A stretch of DNA of 64,000 nucleotides from CAYQVW01 sp964421245 (lineage in GTDB: Bacteria > Margulisbacteria > WOR-1 > XYC2-FULL-46-14): positions 21,792 to 85,791 of the forward strand of contig CAYQVW010000005.1 in NCBI GenBank assembly GCA_964421245.1. Reading direction: 5' to 3'. Numbering within the stretch: position 1 is the first letter of the stretch; each line of letters opens with the position of its first letter. This document shows, piece by piece, positions 24,631-34,595 of this stretch. The position numbers and the translations under genes were made by a program. The notes under the pieces were generated by a model, which saw nothing but the letters and a program-made list of their open reading frames with translations, was not told the DNA's origin and made no database searches.

Positions 24631-25695
24631 TTTAATTATTTCTTTTCGTAGGTTTTCTAATCCCTTTTTTGTTAGTGCAGATATTTCTACAGCTGGTTTA
24701 TATTTTTGAACCAGCTCTTTTATTTTTCTTTTATCCATTTGTTTATCTATTTTATTGAAAATATGCAGAATTGGGGTTTTTACTACATTGAGCTCTTCTA
24801 AAGTTTTGTTTACTGCTTCAATTTGGTGCTCGGCAAATTTTGAAGAGACATCAATTACATGTAGTAATAAGTTTGACTCAATAGTTTCTTCAAGAGTTGC
24901 ATGGAAGGCATTGATCAGTTGGTGAGGAAGCTTCTGGATAAATCCAACTGTATCAGTTACTAAGATTATTCCTTTGTTTTGTAAGTACAATCTTCTGGTA
25001 ACTGGATCAAGGGTTGCAAATAGCTTATCTTCTGATAATACACCTGCTTTGGTTAGACTGTTAAGTAGGGTTGATTTTCCAGAATTGGTATAACCTATTA
25101 AGGCTGCCACCCTCATTCGGTTTAATTTTCTCTTTTGGCGCAGTAGTTGTCGTTTTTGTCTTACTTTTTCTATCTCTTTTTTTAAACCTGATATTCTACT
25201 TTTAACTTTTCTGCGGTCTTTTTCTAATTTTTTTTCTCCCGGTCCCCGTGTTCCAATTCCGCCACCCTGTCTTGAAAGCGATATTCCATAACCACCTAAA
25301 CGGGTTAGTCGGAAATTGGATTGTGCTAGTTCTACCTGCAGTTTTCCTTCTCTAGAATGGGCATGTTGGGAGAAAATGTCTAAAATAATTTCCGTTCTAT
25401 CGACCACTTTTATTCCCAACGCTTCTTCAAGATTCCTGTTTTGAGAGGGGGAGATAGAATGGTCAAAAATAACCAAATCTGCTTCGGAACTAATGCATAA
25501 ATTGAGCAGCTCTTGGACTTTTCCGGATCCGATAAAGTATTTTAAATCTGGTTTTTCTCTTGTTTGGGTTAGTGTTGCAATGGTCTCAGCGCCAGCAGAA
25601 TATGCAAGTTGCCTTAGCTCTTCCAGAGATTCGTGAAGTGGAAGCGACTCGTTACTAAATTTTATGCCTACTAATACTGCTTTTTCTTTTAACAT
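24622..25695 (-). CDS. hflX: ribosome-associated GTPase HflX
   Basis: A 357-residue GTPase. The N-terminal HflX domain has DLVIFDHSISPSQNRNLE; then a glycine-rich segment GGGIGTRGPGEKKLE and coiled-coil; then the G domain with GYTNSGKST (G1), DTVGFI (G3) and NKID (G4). HflX rescues stalled or stressed ribosomes by splitting subunits. The reading frame continues upstream to a TTG, but that stretch contains an extended -10 (TGCTATAAT), so I use the ATG at 25695. It is divergent from the response regulator, with overlapping promoters; the 3' end overlaps the beta-helix gene by 9 nt. Confidence 0.95.
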   Translation of the reverse strand: MLKEKAVLVGIKFSNESLPLHESLEELRQLAYSAGAETIATLTQTREKPDLKYFIGSGKVQELLNLCISSEADLVIFDHSISPSQNRNLEEALGIKVVDRTEIILDIFSQHAHSREGKLQVELAQSNFRLTRLGGYGISLSRQGGGIGTRGPGEKKLEKDRRKVKSRISGLKKEIEKVRQKRQLLRQKRKLNRMRVAALIGYTNSGKSTLLNSLTKAGVLSEDKLFATLDPVTRRLYLQNKGIILVTDTVGFIQKLPHQLINAFHATLEETIESNLLLHVIDVSSKFAEHQIEAVNKTLEELNVVKTPILHIFNKIDKQMDKRKIKELVQKYKPAVEISALTKKGLENLRKEIIKLI

Positions 25696-25699
25696 GGGG

Positions 25700-25728
25700 T
25701 TGATTATTTTACCATTATAGCATATAAT
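25700..25728. promoter_or_regulatory. overlapping divergent promoters of hflX and the response regulator
   Basis: Plus strand: TTGATT (25700-25705), 17-nt spacer, TATAAT (25723-25728), 10 nt, ATG at 25739; leaderless layout. Minus strand: extended -10 TGC-TATAAT (TATAAT at 25719-25714), with a leader of about 12 nt to hflX. RNA polymerase cannot occupy both at once. Confidence 0.7.
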
Positions 25729-25738
25729 TTTTTTCAAT

Positions 25739-26119
25739 ATGGCAAAGACTCCTAAGATACTAATTGTCGATGATGAAGAGGATATTGTAAAAGCACTAAA
25801 GATTCGTTTTCATACTATGGGTTATTCTGTTGTTAGTGCTCAAGATGGTTTATCAGGCCTTGAGATGATTCGCAACGAGAAGCCCGATCTGGTGCTTTTG
25901 GATATTATGCTTCCTAAATTGGATGGTTTTAAGGTTTGCCGCATGGTTAAATATGATGAAAACCTAAAAAACATTCCAATCGTTGTTTTAACTGCAAAAG
26001 TAACGGAGGTAGATAAGATAACCGGTCAAGATGTTGGGGCAGATGAGTATTTGACTAAACCATTTGATCCTGAAGAATTGACCGAAATTGTAAAAAAATA
26101 CTTAAAAAGGGGGACATAA
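25739..26119 (+). CDS. single-domain response regulator (CheY-like)
   Basis: A 126-residue receiver domain without an output domain. Acidic pair D11/D12, phospho-acceptor D55 (LLDIMLP), the conserved threonine and lysine in LTAK and TKPFDP are all present. It heads the pilus/secretion operon and is followed without a gap by the GspE/PilB ATPase. A sensor kinase lies two genes later, which is the likely phosphate donor. It may control pilus assembly or motor switching by protein contact, similar to PilG/PilH; that role is inferred. Confidence 0.93.
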   Translation: MAKTPKILIVDDEEDIVKALKIRFHTMGYSVVSAQDGLSGLEMIRNEKPDLVLLDIMLPKLDGFKVCRMVKYDENLKNIPIVVLTAKVTEVDKITGQDVGADEYLTKPFDPEELTEIVKKYLKRGT

Positions 26120-27790
26120 GTGAAAAGACTAGATCTAAAACAAGCCCTTCTCGACTCAAAGCTGATCACTCCGGAAAGAATAGCTGAGGTAGTAAAAGAA
26201 TCGAAAGAGAGTGGTAAAAGTATTGTCCGAGTTATCTTGGTTAAAAAATATCTTACCGAAAAACAATTACTGGAATTTTTTGAGACCAAAATGGATATTC
26301 CCCGTGTCGATTTAGGTAGTTATTTAATTGATCCAAATGTTGTTGAGATTGTTCCCTCTAACATAGCAAAAAAATACGGAATTATTCCTCTTTTTAAAAC
26401 CGGTAATACTTTATCAATAGCAACAATTGATCCGTTTGATATTAATGCAACAGATGAGCTTAGAAGTAGGACCAGGATGCAGGTTGAGGTTATGGCCGCT
26501 GCACCGTCTGATATTGGCCAGGCCTTAACACAATACTATGGTATCTCTGGAGCGCTTGAGGAAGTGTTAGAGGGATTGAAGGCTCCGGAAAAAGAGGTTG
26601 TCAAAAAACAAATAATCGAAGTAGCAGAAGATGCGCCGGTTGTAAAATTGGTTAATCTTATTATTGTCCAAGCCCTTGAGGAGAAGGCTTCGGACGTTCA
26701 CATCGATCCTCACGAAGATTGTGTGGTTGTTCGTTATCGAGTTGATGGGTTAATGCATGAAGCATCTACTTCCCCGATGCATTTACATGCCCCAATGGTG
26801 ACCCGTATAAAAATATTATCAAACCTGGATATTGCCGAGTCACGTTTGCCGCAAGACGGAAGGTTGGAGTTTAATTTTGAGAACAGGTCAATTGATGTTC
26901 GTGTTTCGACCTATCCGACAGTACATGGAGAAGCGGTTGTTATGAGATTGCTCGATAAACAAAATATGATTATTAGTTTATCCGATTTAGGTTTTGATAA
27001 ACGGAATTTAACTGATTTTAAAGAAACAATCAAAAAACCATATGGGATTATTTTGGTTACCGGTCCGACTGGATCGGGTAAAACAACTACTCTCTATGCT
27101 ACTCTAAATCATATTAAATCAGAGGAATCGAACATTATAACAATAGAAGATCCGGTTGAGTACGAACTGGCTGGAATTCGTCAGGCGCATGTAAATGTCA
27201 AAGCCGGATTACTTTTTTCAACCGCTCTGCGATCCATGCTTCGTCAAGATCCGGACATTATTCTAGTTGGAGAAATCCGTGACTTGGAGACCGGTCAAAT
27301 AGCAATCGAGGCATCACTTACTGGTCACTTAGTTTTTTCAACTTTGCATACCAATGATGCTGCCGGAGCACTTACTCGATTGATTGAGATGGGGGTTGAG
27401 CCTTTCTTGGTCTCTTCTTCATGTGCCGGAATTATTGCTCAACGTTTGGTTCGAACAATTTGTGCTCATTGCAAACAGTCTTATCCGATTGATCCACACC
27501 TCTTAGACGAATACCCGTATTTTAAAAAGAACAATATCAAAGAACTTTATCGAGGAAAAGGTTGTAGAAAATGTCGTGATCGTGGTTACCGTGGTCGTCT
27601 TGCAATTTTTGAGCAGTTGATTGTTAATAATAAGATTAAAGAGTTAATTCTTGAGCGTTCACCTGCACATGTTATAAAACAAGAAGCGATTAAAGCGGGA
27701 ATGAGAACTTTAAGAGAGGATGGAATAGCTAGGGCTGCAGAAGGGAAAACTACCCTTGATGAAGTATTGCGGGTGACACAGGTTGACTAG
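26120..27790 (+). CDS. type IV pilus / type II secretion assembly ATPase (PilB/GspE)
   Basis: A 556-residue ATPase. The N-terminal MshEN/GspE_N domain spans about residues 1-150; the catalytic core has Walker [10 protein letters not shown] (about 315), an Asp box, Walker B and His box ([14 protein letters not shown]). A zinc tetracysteine module (CAHC near 450, CRKC near 490), typical of GspE/PilB, is present. It powers pilin extraction and fibre assembly at the inner membrane. The GTG start directly follows the response-regulator stop, with a GGGGGA Shine-Dalgarno. No PilT-type retraction ATPase is seen in the window. Confidence 0.95.
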   Translation: MKRLDLKQALLDSKLITPERIAEVVKESKESGKSIVRVILVKKYLTEKQLLEFFETKMDIPRVDLGSYLIDPNVVEIVPSNIAKKYGIIPLFKTGNTLSIATIDPFDINATDELRSRTRMQVEVMAAAPSDIGQALTQYYGISGALEEVLEGLKAPEKEVVKKQIIEVAEDAPVVKLVNLIIVQALEEKASDVHIDPHEDCVVVRYRVDGLMHEASTSPMHLHAPMVTRIKILSNLDIAESRLPQDGRLEFNFENRSIDVRVSTYPTVHGEAVVMRLLDKQNMIISLSDLGFDKRNLTDFKETIKKPYGIILVTGPTGSGKTTTLYATLNHIKSEESNIITIEDPVEYELAGIRQAHVNVKAGLLFSTALRSMLRQDPDIILVGEIRDLETGQIAIEASLTGHLVFSTLHTNDAAGALTRLIEMGVEPFLVSSSCAGIIAQRLVRTICAHCKQSYPIDPHLLDEYPYFKKNNIKELYRGKGCRKCRDRGYRGRLAIFEQLIVNNKIKELILERSPAHVIKQEAIKAGMRTLREDGIARAAEGKTTLDEVLRVTQVD

Positions 27791-29144
27791 AGAACTCTTG
27801 ATTTTTATCTTGGCTTTGTTTCTGGTTGCTTTGTCTCTGGGGTTCTCTTTGCTCTTATGGGAACTTTATATGATCAAAAAATCCCTTATTAAGATTGCGA
27901 GGGGGGATTTTTTTTATAACGACCGGTTGGTTTTTCTTCGAAGACCCTTTAACTTTATGATTGCTTCTTTAAAAGAGCGCTCTTCTTCCAAAAAACCGGC
28001 TTCCAAGGTGTTTGTGGATGACAGCACGCACAAAGCTATATTAAATGTTTTGGATGATGTTGAGTCAGTTAAAAAGGAACTAGAGTCTGAGAGATTTAAG
28101 TTCGGTTTAGTTTTGGAGAATCTAGGGGATGCGGTTGTGGTTTTGGATTCAAAGAGTGCTATCGTATATTTTAATCCATTGATGGATAAGCTTTTCAAAG
28201 AAAGAAAACTTATGAAAAAGACCAACTTCTCACTATTTATAAACGAAATAAATCCCAACATTGATATTGCTTCTCGTTTAAATGAAGTAGTTACAAAAGG
28301 GATAACATTTGAAACAGAGTTGGTTTTGTATCCAGGTAAAGAAAATGAGAAGTATCTTCGGGCAATTATGGCGCCACTTCGGTTTCCAGGTGGAGGGATT
28401 GAAGGGGTGGTTGGTGTTTTTCATGATGTCTCGGAGATCAGAAAACTCGACCGGTTAAAATACGATTTTATCGCGACAATATCTCATGAGTTACGCACAC
28501 CTCTAACAGTTATTGCAGAAACAATAAACTTATTAAAAAAGAACTCTGTTGGAGAATTGAACTCAAATCAGATAGAGTGTGTAGACTTAGCAGAGAAAAA
28601 CCAAAAACGTTTAGCTAAGTTGGTTGATAACGTTTTAGATATAGTAAGATTAGAGACAGGTCATTTGAAAGTAGAAATAGAAAAGGTATTTTTGGATCCT
28701 CTTATTGGAACATTGGTTAAATCATTTGAGCCTATTTTTGTCAAAAAAGAACTAAAATTAATTTCTAATATAGATAAGGACTTGCCGCCAATTGCAGCAG
28801 ATGAGGATCGCTTGGCACAGGTTATTGCAAATTTGCTCAATAATGCCTATAAGTATACAAGAGAGGGAACAATAGAAATTACAGCCAAAAGAGACGGTGA
28901 TGTTATTAGTATTTGTGTAAATGACAGTGGGGTTGGAATATCCAAAGATAATCTTGAAAGAATTTTCTTAAAGTATAAACAGTTGAAAAGAAAAGATAAT
29001 ATTAAGCCTCCTGAAAAGGGGACAGGACTCGGTCTTTATATCGCGAAGAATTTAGTTGAGGCTCAGGATGGTAGGATCTGGGCAGAATCAGAGCTTGGCA
29101 AAGGCTCGAGATTCTGCTTTACTATACCTATATATAGGGATTAA
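27783..29144 (+). CDS. membrane sensor histidine kinase with PAS domain
   Basis: A 453-residue kinase: one N-terminal membrane segment (about 5-29), a linker, PAS domain (about 100-220), HisKA with [12 protein letters not shown] (the phospho-accepting His), and HATPase_c with [10 protein letters not shown] (N box), VNDSGVGIS (G1) and GTGLGLYIA (G2). It has no large periplasmic loop, so it probably senses an intracellular cue. The start is a TTG overlapping the ATPase stop. It lies between the ATPase and GspF/PilC and probably phosphorylates the single-domain regulator at 25739. Confidence 0.93.
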   Translation: MTRELLIFILALFLVALSLGFSLLLWELYMIKKSLIKIARGDFFYNDRLVFLRRPFNFMIASLKERSSSKKPASKVFVDDSTHKAILNVLDDVESVKKELESERFKFGLVLENLGDAVVVLDSKSAIVYFNPLMDKLFKERKLMKKTNFSLFINEINPNIDIASRLNEVVTKGITFETELVLYPGKENEKYLRAIMAPLRFPGGGIEGVVGVFHDVSEIRKLDRLKYDFIATISHELRTPLTVIAETINLLKKNSVGELNSNQIECVDLAEKNQKRLAKLVDNVLDIVRLETGHLKVEIEKVFLDPLIGTLVKSFEPIFVKKELKLISNIDKDLPPIAADEDRLAQVIANLLNNAYKYTREGTIEITAKRDGDVISICVNDSGVGISKDNLERIFLKYKQLKRKDNIKPPEKGTGLGLYIAKNLVEAQDGRIWAESELGKGSRFCFTIPIYRD

Positions 29145-29156
29145 GAGGGGGTATTT

Positions 29157-30380
29157 ATGGCGCTCTATAGCTACAAAGCTAAGGATAAAACGGGGGTTAC
29201 TGTTGGTGGCACAATGGAGGCCCAGGATTCTTCTTCTGTTGCAAGTCGTTTGGTAGAGCTTGGTTTTATTCCCATCTCAATCTCTGAGAAAACTCAAGGT
29301 ACCTCCGTTAATATTGATAAATTTCTAAGTCGTTTTAATAAGATTAAGAGTGAAGAATTAATCATATTTGTACGTCAGCTCTCTTCAATTCTTGATGCAG
29401 GTGTTCCGTTGCTCGAATCCCTAGAAGCTCTTTATGATCAAATGACAACGCCTCAATTTAAAGAAATAATTGCTGATTTAAAGAAAGACATACAGAGTGG
29501 AACCTCTTTCTCAGAGGCTCTTTCGAAATTTCCAAAAGTTTTCAATTTGCCTTTTGTAGCAATGATTAGGGTTGGTGAGCGGGCTGGAATTTTGGGTGAA
29601 GTATTAGATCGTTTAGCTGATTTGATGGAGCGTGATTATGAAAATGTACAAAAGATCAAATCAGCCACTCGTTATCCTGTTTTGGTTTTTGTTTCATTAA
29701 CTTTCGCATTCTTTTTTGTTATAACTTGGGTTGTTCCTAGATTCTCTGCAATATTTGAAAAAAGTGGAACTAGTTTACCTTTACCGACCAGGATGTTGAT
29801 AGGGACCAACTATATAGTGAGGCATTATTTTTATATCATTATTCCGGTTATTATACTTCTTGTTTGGGCATTTCGTTACATGGTTGGTACTCCAAAGGGT
29901 AAGCTCTGGTGGGATGGATTTACTTTGAAGCTGCCGGTTTTTGGCCCCCTTTTTAAGAAGCTCACTTTATCGCGTTTTGCTAGAATGCTCTCTTCTATGC
30001 TTAAGGCCGGTGTTCCTATTCTTGATTCTTTACTCATTATTAAAGATACACTGGACAATAGAGTCATTTCTGATGTTATTGGACTCATAAGGGAGGATGT
30101 GGCTCGTGGACGTGCCTTGGCCGATCCAATGCGGGAAAACCCCAAGTTAATTCCTCCGTTAGTTGTTCAGATGGTTTCAATTGGTGAGAAATCGGGTAAT
30201 CTTGAAGGCATGCTTTCAAAAGTTGCGGACTATTTTGATCGTGACGCTGACTATACTATTAAAAATTTGACTCCATTAATTGAGCCTTTTATGATTGCAA
30301 TCCTTGCAATCTTTGTTGCGATTTTGGCTCTTGGAATCTTTATGCCGATGTGGGATTTGATGAAGGTTTATAAAAAGTAA
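29157..30380 (+). CDS. pilus / type II secretion inner-membrane platform protein (PilC/GspF)
   Basis: A 407-residue protein with the N-terminal MALYSYKAKD segment, two T2SSF domains (about 68-190 and 270-392) and three transmembrane helices. Each domain shows the family pattern, such as FVRQLSSILDAGVPLLESL and RVGERAG. It is the membrane platform on which pilins are assembled and that couples to the ATPase. The Shine-Dalgarno (GAGGGGG) is strong. The major pilin follows with its own promoter. Confidence 0.96.
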   Translation: MALYSYKAKDKTGVTVGGTMEAQDSSSVASRLVELGFIPISISEKTQGTSVNIDKFLSRFNKIKSEELIIFVRQLSSILDAGVPLLESLEALYDQMTTPQFKEIIADLKKDIQSGTSFSEALSKFPKVFNLPFVAMIRVGERAGILGEVLDRLADLMERDYENVQKIKSATRYPVLVFVSLTFAFFFVITWVVPRFSAIFEKSGTSLPLPTRMLIGTNYIVRHYFYIIIPVIILLVWAFRYMVGTPKGKLWWDGFTLKLPVFGPLFKKLTLSRFARMLSSMLKAGVPILDSLLIIKDTLDNRVISDVIGLIREDVARGRALADPMRENPKLIPPLVVQMVSIGEKSGNLEGMLSKVADYFDRDADYTIKNLTPLIEPFMIAILAIFVAILALGIFMPMWDLMKVYKK

Positions 30381-30389
30381 AATAAAAGC

Positions 30390-30416
30390 TTGACAAAAAT
30401 ATTTATATGATATAAT
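30390..30416 (+). promoter_or_regulatory. promoter of the major pilin gene
   Basis: Consensus TTGACA (30390-30395) and TATAAT (30411-30416), with a 15-nt spacer, short of the ideal 17. A leader of about 57 nt ends in GAGGGGG, a strong Shine-Dalgarno. The layout supports high independent expression of the pilin. Confidence 0.7.
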
Positions 30417-30479
30417 TACATATTAAATTGCCAAGTGAGTTTTATTGGCTAAATAAAATATTTAAAGAGGGGGTGAAAG

Positions 30480-30887
30480 ATGAGAAAAGGTTTTACATTG
30501 ATCGAGTTAGTTATGGTTATCGTTATTCTTGGTGTATTGGCAGCGGTTGCTATTCCGAGGTTTATTAGTTTAAGTGATGAAGCTAGGACAGCAGCAGCAA
30601 AAGGTGGATTGGGTGCAATGAGAGCCGCAGTTGCTATTGAATATTCTTCAATGGCGGTGTCTGGTAATGCTACCTATCCTGCAACAATAACTGGAGATAT
30701 TTTCCAGGATGGACAGGTTCCTGCTAATCCAGCTTATGGTGATGAGCGTGGTGTTGAGCCTACTGCCGCAACTACTTTTGGTGCGGTTAATTTTAATAAC
30801 CAGGCTTGGGCCTACAACAATGCCAATGGACGTGTTTGGGCGAATGCTAGTGGTGGTTTCTTCACTACACAGAATAGCGCTTGGTAA
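30480..30887 (+). CDS. major pilin / pseudopilin
   Basis: A 135-residue prepilin. The leader is MRKG, and cleavage before FTLIELVMVIVILGVLAAVAIP leaves the usual N-methylated Phe, with Glu at position 5. The C-terminal globular part is short and rich in Ala, Asn and aromatic residues. A private promoter, strong Shine-Dalgarno and following terminator mark it as the main fibre subunit. It could serve a type IV pilus or a type II secretion pseudopilus; size and context do not decide. No prepilin peptidase is in the window. Confidence 0.94.
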   Translation: MRKGFTLIELVMVIVILGVLAAVAIPRFISLSDEARTAAAKGGLGAMRAAVAIEYSSMAVSGNATYPATITGDIFQDGQVPANPAYGDERGVEPTAATTFGAVNFNNQAWAYNNANGRVWANASGGFFTTQNSAW

Positions 30888-30916
30888 ATTGGTTTTTAGT
30901 TTTTATTAAATAAAGG

Positions 30917-30948
30917 CAAGGGTAATCGGAAGGTTACCCTTGTTTTTT
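30917..30948 (+). terminator. intrinsic terminator after the major pilin
   Basis: Perfect 9-bp stem CAAGGGTAA / TTACCCTTG with an 8-nt loop and a run of six T. Confidence 0.92.
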
Positions 30949-30965
30949 GTTTGGGGGGAGCAGTT

Positions 30966-33344
30966 GTGTTTAATGAGAAGATCAAGGATTTTATCTGTTT
31001 TTTTGTTTTTCTCTTGATTGTATTTGCTTTTTTTCACAAATTTATTGTTGGAAATTATATTTTTGCATATAAAGATCTTTCTCGTTACTTTTACCCCTTA
31101 CGTTATCTTATGGCTGAGCAAGTTAGGGTGGGTGTCATGCCGCTGTGGAATCCTTTCCTATACTGTGGTTATCCATTTTTGGCAACTTTACAGATAGGGT
31201 TCTTTTATCCGCTTACAATTATTTATTATTTTTTGTCTTTTGACTTTGCTTTTAATTTATACATTATAGTGCACTATTATTTGGCAGCATTGTTTTTCTA
31301 TTCTATGATGCGCCATTTTAAGGCCTCTTCTGCGGCTGCCTTTATCTCGTCAGTTGTGTTTGCTTTTTCCGGATACTTGCTCTCTGTATCAAATATGAAT
31401 ACCACCCTTTGTGCGGTCGTTTGGCTTCCTTTGGTAATTATGTTTTATGATAAGTTAATTAACCGTTTTAGTCTTATGCGGCTTTTTTTGTTTTCTCTCT
31501 TTTTGGTTTTTACCTTTTTGGGAGGGGAACCGACAGTTGTCTATTTTTCCCTCTTAATTCTTTTTGCTTATGGTTTGCACAAGGGGGAGAGTGCCAGACA
31601 GCGGTTGCTTAACGTTTGTTTTTTGGTTTTAGGTGTGGTTGTTTTTTTGCTTATTGCAGCTGTTCAATTATTACCGTTTCTTGAGTTTGCAAGATTTTCT
31701 GATCGAGCGGTTTTAACCGGGTATGAGTTAATATCTTTTCGTTCTTTCCCGATACGTGAGACACTTACTTTTCTTTTTCCTTATTTTTATGGAACCGTCT
31801 TAAGGGCTGGAAGTTATACGACACAGATATTGGGAAAACAAATACAGGATTGGGTTATTTCTCCTTATGTTGGGGTAATTCCACTCTTTTTTGTCTTTTA
31901 CTCGATTTATAAACCAAATAGGAGGACAATTTTTTGGGCCTTAATTGGTCTACTTGGTCTGTTTTTAGCTTATGGTCGATATACTCCCATTCATTACCTT
32001 TTTTATGTATTTTTCCCGGGAGTTTCTTATATTCGATTTCCAGTAAAATATATTTTTATAACAGTTTTTTCGATTTCGTTATTGGCTGGTTTTGGGTTTG
32101 ACACTTTTTTTAAGGATTTCAAGAAAAATAGTTATAAAATTATTATTACTATTTTTGTTTTATCCTTTTGTTTTTCCTTTCTTCGTATTTTGCTTAGCCT
32201 TTTTAAGTCAAACTTGTTCCGAGTTATGGTTTTAAGAATAGGTAAAAATGCCAATGAGATTATATTAGAAGGTTTGTGGAAAACAATTGATATTAATTTG
32301 TATTCATTTCTTTATATTTCCATTATTTTATTTGTTTTTGGCTTTGCCCTGTATCTTTTTAGAAATTCCCTTATTAAGAAAAATGTTTTATTTTTTATTA
32401 TTATTTCTGTTGCTGTTTTTGATCTTGCAGCAACTAATATAAGTATTAATACAGCAAGCAATAGAAAAGTTTTTGAAGAAACTCCTCCCAATATGGCATT
32501 TTTGTTAAAAGACAAGGATCTGTTTAGATATGCCTCAACAAAGAGTCTTGAAGAACATAATAAGCGGGTTTATGGAATAGATTTTGATCGCTCACTATTT
32601 GAGTCTGTTGATAAGTTTTCAGCCAATCGTCCATTGGTATACAAGTTGTTTAATTATGATGGTTATAATTCTATGATTTTTGAGAGCCATGAGAAATTAA
32701 ATCAAATATATTCTAGATTAGAATTAAATGAGAGGCTTAAAATTCTGGGGGCTTTAAATGTTAAATATGTTGCCAGTATTATGAGATTACCGTCTAGTTA
32801 TTTGAGGCTAGTAAAACATAGCGATAATTATTTTTATGGTGAAATATTTATATATGAAAACAAATATTGGTTACCAAGAGCTTATTTGGTCTCTTCCTAC
32901 AGAATTGCTCAAGACAGCAAGGCTTATGTAAAAATATTAAAGGACCGGACTTTTAACCCGAGGCAAGAGGTTATTTTAGAAGAAGGGCTTCCTTCTGATT
33001 TTATTAATTCTAGATTTGATTTTCGGGGTCAAGCAAATATTGTTACCTATGATTATAATGGGCCTAAAATAAAAACAAATGCTAACAGAGCCTCTATTCT
33101 ATTTTTAAGTGATTCCTATTATCCTGGTTGGAAGGCCTATGTTGATGGCAAAGAGACAACGATCTTAAAGGCGAATTATCGATTTAGAGCAGTGCTTGTG
33201 CCAGCTGGTAATCACGAAGTTTCTTTTTCCTACGAGCCTTTTTGGTTTAAGGTTGGAATGGTTATTACTATCTCAACCCTTCTTGTTTTTGCCGGAATAT
33301 TTGCTGCCAATTTCTTGCTCCGCTTGGGGAAGCCTCATCTATAA
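30966..33344 (+). CDS. YfhO-family multi-pass membrane protein
   Basis: A 792-residue membrane protein with a dozen or more helices and a C-terminal extracytoplasmic domain. The signature of YfhO (PF09586) is clear near the end: DSYYPGWKAYVDGKE, then YRFRAVLVPAGNHEV. YfhO-like proteins are GT-C-fold relatives tied to glycosylation of cell-wall polymers. The start is GTG at 30966, 5 nt after GGGGGAG. It opens a four-gene membrane-glycan block placed inside the pilin cluster, so it may take part in modifying pilins or other surface molecules; this is inferred from position. Confidence 0.87.
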   Translation: MFNEKIKDFICFFVFLLIVFAFFHKFIVGNYIFAYKDLSRYFYPLRYLMAEQVRVGVMPLWNPFLYCGYPFLATLQIGFFYPLTIIYYFLSFDFAFNLYIIVHYYLAALFFYSMMRHFKASSAAAFISSVVFAFSGYLLSVSNMNTTLCAVVWLPLVIMFYDKLINRFSLMRLFLFSLFLVFTFLGGEPTVVYFSLLILFAYGLHKGESARQRLLNVCFLVLGVVVFLLIAAVQLLPFLEFARFSDRAVLTGYELISFRSFPIRETLTFLFPYFYGTVLRAGSYTTQILGKQIQDWVISPYVGVIPLFFVFYSIYKPNRRTIFWALIGLLGLFLAYGRYTPIHYLFYVFFPGVSYIRFPVKYIFITVFSISLLAGFGFDTFFKDFKKNSYKIIITIFVLSFCFSFLRILLSLFKSNLFRVMVLRIGKNANEIILEGLWKTIDINLYSFLYISIILFVFGFALYLFRNSLIKKNVLFFIIISVAVFDLAATNISINTASNRKVFEETPPNMAFLLKDKDLFRYASTKSLEEHNKRVYGIDFDRSLFESVDKFSANRPLVYKLFNYDGYNSMIFESHEKLNQIYSRLELNERLKILGALNVKYVASIMRLPSSYLRLVKHSDNYFYGEIFIYENKYWLPRAYLVSSYRIAQDSKAYVKILKDRTFNPRQEVILEEGLPSDFINSRFDFRGQANIVTYDYNGPKIKTNANRASILFLSDSYYPGWKAYVDGKETTILKANYRFRAVLVPAGNHEVSFSYEPFWFKVGMVITISTLLVFAGIFAANFLLRLGKPHL

Positions 33345-33347
33345 TGT

Positions 33348-34595
33348 ATGAAGAAGGTTAATCTCCTCTTATATTTTATTTTTTTTGCTTCGATTGCAGT
33401 AGCTTCAGTTTTTGTTTTTTTATTTTTCCATCCAGTACAGATGGTATATGAATACTCAGATATTGCTATAAACTTGGTGCAGGGCAAGGGGTTTGTTGGT
33501 CTTGGATTTTTTAAGTATGCACTTCGTCCGACCTCACTCATGAATCCGGCCTATGTCTTTGTGATTGCCCTAAATTATTTTCTTCTAAATAATAATACAA
33601 GCTATCTTCTTGTGCACCTATTGCAGATTTTCAGTTTTTCTTTTAGTGCGGTGTTAATTTGTTTGATTTCAATGCAATTGTTTAAAAGGTTTTATTGGAT
33701 ATCCCCATTGATATATTTAGCATATTTACCTTTTTACAACTTTATTTATGATATATGGGATATTAATTTATTTATTTCGTTTTCTTTGCTTAGTATTTAC
33801 TTGTATATAGTTTATTTTAAAACTTTAAATCCTAAGATTTTAATTTATACTGCAATAGTCATTGGTATTGCTTTGTTGGTAAACCCGATCATTGCCTTCT
33901 TTGCTTTTTGTTTTCTACTGCACATGTACATATACAGGAAGAGAGGCTTTTCTAAAAAGTCGTTTTTAGTTTTTATTATTATTCCCTTGCTAATTGTTTT
34001 GCCGTGGATGATTAGAAATTATTTGGTCCACAAGAATTTTGTCTTTATTAGAACTGGGCTTGGGATAAATCTTTATTTGGGCAATAATCCGGTTGCAACC
34101 GGAACCAGATATTTAAAAATAAATGGGGTTGTTCCAAAAGACTTTAATCTGGGTACTAGGCACCATTTTATGGGGGTCATATTGAGAGAATGGAAACCAA
34201 AGGGATATAGTGAGTATGAAGAAGACAAATATTTGTTTAGAGAATTTTTATTTTTCTTATTTAACCATCCGCTTCAATTCATTAAATTATTTTTTATAAA
34301 ATTCTATTATTTTTGGTGGCGTCATAATTTTAACCCCGATCCGAATCCGTTTTATATGGTAGAGTATTCAATTGTTTTGGTTTTTGCCCTATATGCCATG
34401 ATAAGAGAAAGGCTTGTTAATCCAGTGTTTAACTTGTTTTATATGATTTTTATTGTTTACTCTTTATTCTTTGCTCTTACTGTTGTAATGTTTAATTGGA
34501 GGTATCGCCTAATTATAACCCCGTTACTCATAATACTAGCATCTTGGGGTATTATTGATTTTGTCAGGAGATTGAGGAATAGAAAACATGTTTAA
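33348..34595 (+). CDS. GT39/ArnT-like membrane glycosyltransferase
   Basis: A 415-residue integral membrane protein with about ten helices. It resembles GT-C enzymes of the PMT/ArnT type: an early loop with YSDIAINLVQGKGF and the later motif GINLYLGNNPVATG, typical of family 39 members. Such enzymes move sugars from polyprenyl-phosphate donors to proteins or lipids outside the membrane. It has no clear Shine-Dalgarno and starts 3 nt after the YfhO gene. The following GT-C gene overlaps by 8 nt. Confidence 0.78.
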   Translation: MKKVNLLLYFIFFASIAVASVFVFLFFHPVQMVYEYSDIAINLVQGKGFVGLGFFKYALRPTSLMNPAYVFVIALNYFLLNNNTSYLLVHLLQIFSFSFSAVLICLISMQLFKRFYWISPLIYLAYLPFYNFIYDIWDINLFISFSLLSIYLYIVYFKTLNPKILIYTAIVIGIALLVNPIIAFFAFCFLLHMYIYRKRGFSKKSFLVFIIIPLLIVLPWMIRNYLVHKNFVFIRTGLGINLYLGNNPVATGTRYLKINGVVPKDFNLGTRHHFMGVILREWKPKGYSEYEEDKYLFREFLFFLFNHPLQFIKLFFIKFYYFWWRHNFNPDPNPFYMVEYSIVLVFALYAMIRERLVNPVFNLFYMIFIVYSLFFALTVVMFNWRYRLIITPLLIILASWGIIDFVRRLRNRKHV